DNA from: Gemmatimonas groenlandica
GTDB taxonomy: Bacteria; Gemmatimonadota; Gemmatimonadetes; Gemmatimonadales; Gemmatimonadaceae
Assembly (NCBI RefSeq): GCF_013004105.1
Contig: NZ_CP053085.1
Span: 2,728,001-2,792,000, forward strand
Reading direction: 5' to 3'
DNA length: 64,000 nucleotides
The notes below the pieces were generated by a model. It was not told the DNA's origin, did no database searches, and saw only the letters and a program-made list of their open reading frames with translations. This document shows positions 60,723 to 64,000 of the stretch, piece by piece; positions within the stretch are counted from its first letter, which is position 1, and each line of letters opens with the position of its first letter. A program made the translations under genes and the position numbers.

Positions 60723-62281
60723 CGCTTGGGCGTGAGCAGCGCAACCGGCAGGATGCACTCCTCCGGCGTCACACCACCGTGCAGGAATGATCCACGATAC
60801 CGGCTCTGGTATTCGCGCAGCTTGGTGGGATACACGAAGAACGTGTCACCGGCGGCCATCAGCGTGTTGTTGCCGGGGCCACGATGCGGCAAGCGCAGGT
60901 CATCGGGATTCGTGAACAGCAACGCCTGCTCGGGACGTTCGGCCCGTAGATCCTCGCCGAACTTGTAGCGCAGGTTGGCCGTGGCATCGCGCTTGGCGAA
61001 CACGGTGGCCGGCGAATTACAGTGCAGCGCGCCATGATCGCTGGTGATGACCACTGAAATATTCCGGCGCGACGCTTCCTTCAGCAGTGTGAACAGCGAC
61101 GACCGCTCGAACCACTGCTTGGTGATGGCACGCAAGGCGATCTCGTCACGCGCGACTTCGAACAGAATCATCGATTCGCTGCGGCCGTGCGTGAGCATGT
61201 CCACGAAATTGAACACGAACGCATGAATACCTTCGCCGGCGATGGCGCCCGGCAGGTGGCGCTCGAGGTCGTCGGAGTCGGCGGCGGTTGTGATCTTGTG
61301 ATAGCGCACAGGAGCCTGAACCTTGAGCTCCTCGAGATGCGCCACCAGCAAATCGCGCTCGTGCATATTGAGCGTTTCGTCGTCCTTCTCGCCCCACCAG
61401 TCGGGGAAGCGCGCGGCGATTTCCCCAGGGAAGAGCCCGCTGAACAGCGCGTTGCGCGCGTACGGTGTGGCGGTCGGGAGAATCGAGTAGTAGTGCGTGG
61501 TTTCCACATCGTACAGCGGAGCCAGTAGCGGCTCCAGCACGCGCCACTGATCGACCCGTAGGCAGTCGATGACCACGAAGATCGCCTTGCGATCACGCGC
61601 CAAGACCGGCATCACGAATTCGGTGACAACGTCTACCGACAGTGGCGGACGGTCGCCTTCGAGCTCACGGAGCCAGCGCGGATACTCGGTGCGCATGAAC
61701 GTGGCGAACTCGCGATGCATGTCGGGATACAGCCCGCGCAACGACTCGTGCAGCCCCAGCTCGCCGGCCGCGGCGAGATCGACGTCCCACTGCATGAGCT
61801 CCGCGAAGCGCTCGATCCAGCCGCGCCAGTCGAGCCCCGCGTAGCGCTCGGACTCGATGGCACGGAACCGTTCCACGAACGCGCGGGCCAACGCCTGCGA
61901 GCGAATCAGCGGACCTTCGAGGATGCGCGTGACGACTGTCAGCACCTGTCGCGGGGTGACCGGCTTCACGAGGTAATCGCGGATGTTCACGCCGATCGCT
62001 TCCTTGAGCGTCGCGTCCTCTTCGCTCTTGGTGACCATCACGACGGGCATGGTCGGCAGCATCTCGCGGATGTCCTTGTAGGCATCGAGTCCGCGGGTAC
62101 CGGGCATCTGCTCGTCGAGCAGCACCAGATCGTACGGGCGACGTCGCAGCAGCTCGAGCGCGTCGTCCGCGTTCGTCGCCGTCTCGACGCGATAGCCCTT
62201 GTCTCCGAGCAGGAGTCGATGCGGCTCGAGAAGCTCCGCTTCGTCGTCCACCCAGAGAATCGTTTTTGCCATCAGCGCCAT
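60719..62281 (-). CDS. porX: PorX-like response regulator with PglZ (alkaline phosphatase superfamily) output
   Basis: This 520-residue protein starts at ATG 62281 (ATG 62272 is equally possible). The receiver domain (1-125) has VDD at 11-13, phospho-acceptor Asp56 (LVLLDEQMPG) and Lys106 (YLVKPVTP). After a helical linker, the PglZ domain has FVVIDCLRVDQW (metal Asp239), YYSILPTATPYARNALFSGLFP with candidate nucleophile Thr270 or Thr272, FNFVDMLTHG and VITSDHGALHCNSP (metal Asp/His). This REC-PglZ fusion is the architecture of PorX, which regulates type IX secretion in Bacteroidetes. No PorY-like kinase or T9SS gene is in the window. It is coupled to the exporter gene. Confidence 0.88.
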   Translation of the reverse strand: MALMAKTILWVDDEAELLEPHRLLLGDKGYRVETATNADDALELLRRRPYDLVLLDEQMPGTRGLDAYKDIREMLPTMPVVMVTKSEEDATLKEAIGVNIRDYLVKPVTPRQVLTVVTRILEGPLIRSQALARAFVERFRAIESERYAGLDWRGWIERFAELMQWDVDLAAAGELGLHESLRGLYPDMHREFATFMRTEYPRWLRELEGDRPPLSVDVVTEFVMPVLARDRKAIFVVIDCLRVDQWRVLEPLLAPLYDVETTHYYSILPTATPYARNALFSGLFPGEIAARFPDWWGEKDDETLNMHERDLLVAHLEELKVQAPVRYHKITTAADSDDLERHLPGAIAGEGIHAFVFNFVDMLTHGRSESMILFEVARDEIALRAITKQWFERSSLFTLLKEASRRNISVVITSDHGALHCNSPATVFAKRDATANLRYKFGEDLRAERPEQALLFTNPDDLRLPHRGPGNNTLMAAGDTFFVYPTKLREYQSRYRGSFLHGGVTPEECILPVALLTPKR

Positions 62282-62381
62282 CTAGTAAGGTACCTGAGCG
62301 GCGGGACTACGGTCCAGCGGGGTCGCCCCGGCTACCGCGCCGCGCCGCGCCGGACGCAATCGGACGCGTTACATTCGGACC

Positions 62382-62777
62382 GTGCACGCTGAATCCCTTC
62401 CCTACGCGCTCGAACCGCTCCGCTTCCCGTTCCCTGCTCTCGCGTCGCTGGCCGGACGCCTGCCGCTGGGTGGCGGACGTGAGGTGGCCCTGGCCGCACT
62501 CATGACCGCCCGGTTGGCGCAGGGCGTGATGACCGGCGACGCGCTCCATACCGGTGAGCGGGTCACCCGCGCGGCCGCTGCCAAGGTGTGGCTGGCCTCA
62601 CTCGCGCTCCCGGCGACGACGCGCGTTCCGTTTGCCCGCTGCGTCGAGTCCACGACCGGCACCTCGCTGCAGGTGGCGGGTGCGATCCGCAGCCTCGTCG
62701 CAGCCGCCGGCACGCATCTCGACGGCCCCTCGGTACAGGAACTCGAGAAGCTCGCGCGCCTGCTCGCGGGCTCATGA
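62382..62777 (+). CDS. Hypothetical protein, 131 aa
   Basis: This protein starts at GTG 62382 and its stop overlaps the next gene's ATG by four bases. It is alanine-rich and helical: ALASLAGRLPLGGGREVALAALMTARLAQGVM, then RAAAAKVWLASLALPATTRVPFARCVE, then VAGAIRSLVAAAGTHLDGPSVQELEKLARLL. There is no signal peptide or recognisable domain. Tight coupling to the DnaB-like gene suggests the two products work together, perhaps as a complex. It is divergent from the PorX-like gene across 100 bp. Confidence 0.65.
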   Translation: MHAESLPYALEPLRFPFPALASLAGRLPLGGGREVALAALMTARLAQGVMTGDALHTGERVTRAAAAKVWLASLALPATTRVPFARCVESTTGTSLQVAGAIRSLVAAAGTHLDGPSVQELEKLARLLAGS

Positions 62778-63613
62778 CCCACCGCACCGATATCTCGCCG
62801 CTGACCCGCGTCGTGGCGCGCCTCGACCGGGCCAGCGTCGGTGATGTCGACCCGGGTCTCGTCCCCACCCGATTCCCGTCGATCGATCGCGCCATCGGCG
62901 GTGGGATGCGCCGCGGCGACCTGATCGTCGTCGGCGGAGACGACAGCGCCGGCTGCTCCGCTCTTGGCCTCGCCATCGCCTTGCGCGTGTCCCCTCGTGC
63001 GTTGCTGCTCACCGGTGAAATGCAGGCCGAACGCGCCTACGAGCGCGCCCTCGCGATGGGGGCGAAGGTACCGCTGGAATCGATGCGCCTTGGCGTCGTC
63101 AGCGAGGAAGAACGCGCCCGGCTCGCCACCGTCGCGGTTACGCTACGCGACCGGGCGCCGGTCATCGAAACGATCACGTCCGGCACCATGGCCGCCATCG
63201 ATCGTGCGGTAGAAGCGACGCCCGACGCCTCGTTGGTGGTGGTCGATCCGCTGGAATGCCTGCTGGATCGCGATTCGGGTCGCGACGAAGCACTCGGGTT
63301 CGCGGTGCTGTCGCTCAAGCGACTCGCGCTGCGACGCAATGTGGCGGTATTGCTGACGACACACCTGCCGCAGTTGGATCGCGTGCGCCACGATCGCCGT
63401 CCCCGTCTCACGGATTTCGGATTGGGCGGAGCGATCGGGACCCACGCCGATCTGGTATGGGGGCTGTATCGCGAAGAGCTGTACGAGGCCGATCTCGGGG
63501 TGTCCGGAGCTGCGGAGTTGCTACTGCTGAAGAACCGGGATGGGGCGAGAGGATACATCGATCTGTATTTCGACCAGCGGTACAGCCGGTTCGAGGATGT
63601 ACTCGAGGAGTGA
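62774..63613 (+). CDS. Stand-alone DnaB-C/RecA-like protein with degenerate Walker A
   Basis: This 279-residue protein starts at ATG 62774. It aligns with the C-terminal helicase domain of DnaB: FPSIDRAIGGGMRRGDLIVVGG, LLLTGEMQAERAYERALAMGA (SLEM-like Glu82), LVVVDPLECLL (Walker B Asp158), LTTHLPQLDRVRHDRRPRLTDFGLGGAIGTHADLVWGLYREELY, and LLLLKNRDGARGYIDLYFDQRYSRFED. The P-loop reads GDDSAGCS, with Cys61 where DnaB has the catalytic Lys. The DnaB N-terminal primase-interacting domain is absent. It is probably a structural or regulatory RecA-fold protein. A terminator follows. Confidence 0.8.
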   Translation: MTHRTDISPLTRVVARLDRASVGDVDPGLVPTRFPSIDRAIGGGMRRGDLIVVGGDDSAGCSALGLAIALRVSPRALLLTGEMQAERAYERALAMGAKVPLESMRLGVVSEEERARLATVAVTLRDRAPVIETITSGTMAAIDRAVEATPDASLVVVDPLECLLDRDSGRDEALGFAVLSLKRLALRRNVAVLLTTHLPQLDRVRHDRRPRLTDFGLGGAIGTHADLVWGLYREELYEADLGVSGAAELLLLKNRDGARGYIDLYFDQRYSRFEDVLEE

Positions 63614-63616
63614 AGA

Positions 63617-63643
63617 GGCGGAGGTAGCCTCCCCGCCCTTTTT
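63617..63643 (+). terminator. Intrinsic terminator after DnaB-like gene
   Basis: GGCGGAGG (63617-63624) pairs with CCTCCCCGCC (63628-63637, two C bulged) around TAG, followed by CTTTTT (63638-63643). It lies four bases past the stop codon. Confidence 0.75.
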
Positions 63644-63644
63644 G

Positions 63645-64000
63645 ACCCACAACCCAGAACCCATTACCTCGAGCCCCCAGCTCGTAGCCCACAGCGGCTG
63701 TGAGCTGTTGGCTTGAGGTTTGAGGTACTGGGTGGTGGGTGGTGGGTCACCAGCTCAGAAGACCAGAATTCAAGAACCCACAACCCAGAACCCATTACCT
63801 CGAGCCCCCAGCCCATAGCCCACAGCGCCTGTGAGCTGTTGGCTTGGGGTTTGAGGTACTGGGTGGTGGGTGGTGGGTAACTAGGACAGAAGACCAGAAT
63901 TCAAAAACCCACAACCCAAAACCCACGACCCAAAACCCCCAGCCCATAGCCCACAGCCGCTGTGAGCTGTTGGCTTGGGGTTTGAGGTACTGGGTGGTGG
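63645..64000. repeat. 131-bp tandem repeat array running off the right edge
   Basis: Units start at 63645, 63776 and 63907 (ACCCACAACCC), an exact 131-bp period; the third is cut by the window edge. Each unit is itself a long imperfect inverted repeat: ACCCAGAACCCATTACCTC near the start faces GAGGTACTGGGTGGTGGG near the end, with CACAGCGGCTGTG at the centre. No coding frame is seen within it. Confidence 0.88.

Noticed and set aside
60719-62281. PglZ domain as part of a BREX phage-defence island
   Set aside because: The domain is fused to a receiver domain as in PorX, and no brxA/B/C, pglX methyltransferase or brxL gene is nearby.

Overview
The window is a G+C-rich bacterial chromosome segment with Gram-negative architecture: RND efflux, a BamA-type barrel, many lipoproteins and an MsbA-type exporter. 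Beta-propeller lipoproteins, carboxypeptidase-regulatory-domain proteins, a PorX-type regulator, AraC-like regulators of an unusual type and a lysine/alanine-rich histone-H1-like protein together suggest Gemmatimonadota (Gemmatimonas-like). That is an inference from gene content; the window holds no rRNA to confirm it. No IS element, prophage or CRISPR array was seen.

Layout. 1-8.8 kb (minus strand): a cut-off radical-SAM gene coupled to a DUF547 gene, then an RND efflux operon (lipoprotein adaptor plus two unlike RND pumps). 9.0-13.9 kb (minus strand, visibly more A+T-rich): an accessory island with two copies of a module, a small secreted Cys-rich peptide followed by a beta-propeller lipoprotein. 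One copy is followed by a CPAC thioredoxin-fold protein, and an AraC-like regulator lies between the copies. 14.0-16.9 kb: a small helical protein, a TPR-like protein, a 50-aa lipoprotein and a second AraC-like regulator, with a 20-bp tandem direct repeat that recurs upstream of genes. 17-25 kb: housekeeping block with tRNA-Arg(CCG), rho, ruvX, mltG, an RlmI-type methyltransferase, two tandem glycosyltransferases, mutM and a methyltransferase-like gene. 25.2-28.8 kb: a small hypothetical, a histone-H1-like gene and the tdh-kbl threonine-degradation operon.

28.9-33.8 kb is a tightly coupled six-gene signalling cassette: histidine kinase, RsbW-like kinase, RsbV-like STAS protein, two patatin-like hydrolases, and a REC-PP2C phosphatase. 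It has every part of a partner switch but no sigma factor, so the patatins are candidate outputs. 33.9-41.0 kb: a secreted carboxypeptidase-regulatory/plug-like protein bracketed by one palindromic repeat family, then (minus strand) an acyl-CoA ligase, a NYN-domain RNase candidate with two LOTUS-like domains, and mpg. 41.0-47.5 kb: histidine kinase, two paralogous membrane/coiled-coil proteins, an NtrC-type sigma-54 activator, then a BamA-like outer-membrane protein and a DUF4390 protein. 47.5-54.8 kb: HNH endonuclease, an amidohydrolase coupled to a class A PBP, tyrS and ilvD. 54.9-62.3 kb (minus strand): a PorX-like REC-PglZ regulator translationally coupled to an MsbA-like exporter, a glycosyltransferase-like gene and an orphan DppC-type permease, then a class V aminotransferase and a GNAT. 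62.4-63.6 kb: a hypothetical and a stand-alone DnaB-C-terminal-like protein lacking the Walker A lysine.

Intergenic regions repeatedly hold long inverted or tandem repeats of at least six sequence families, several touching stop codons. The best candidates for undescribed biology are the two peptide/beta-propeller modules and the partner-switch/twin-patatin cassette.
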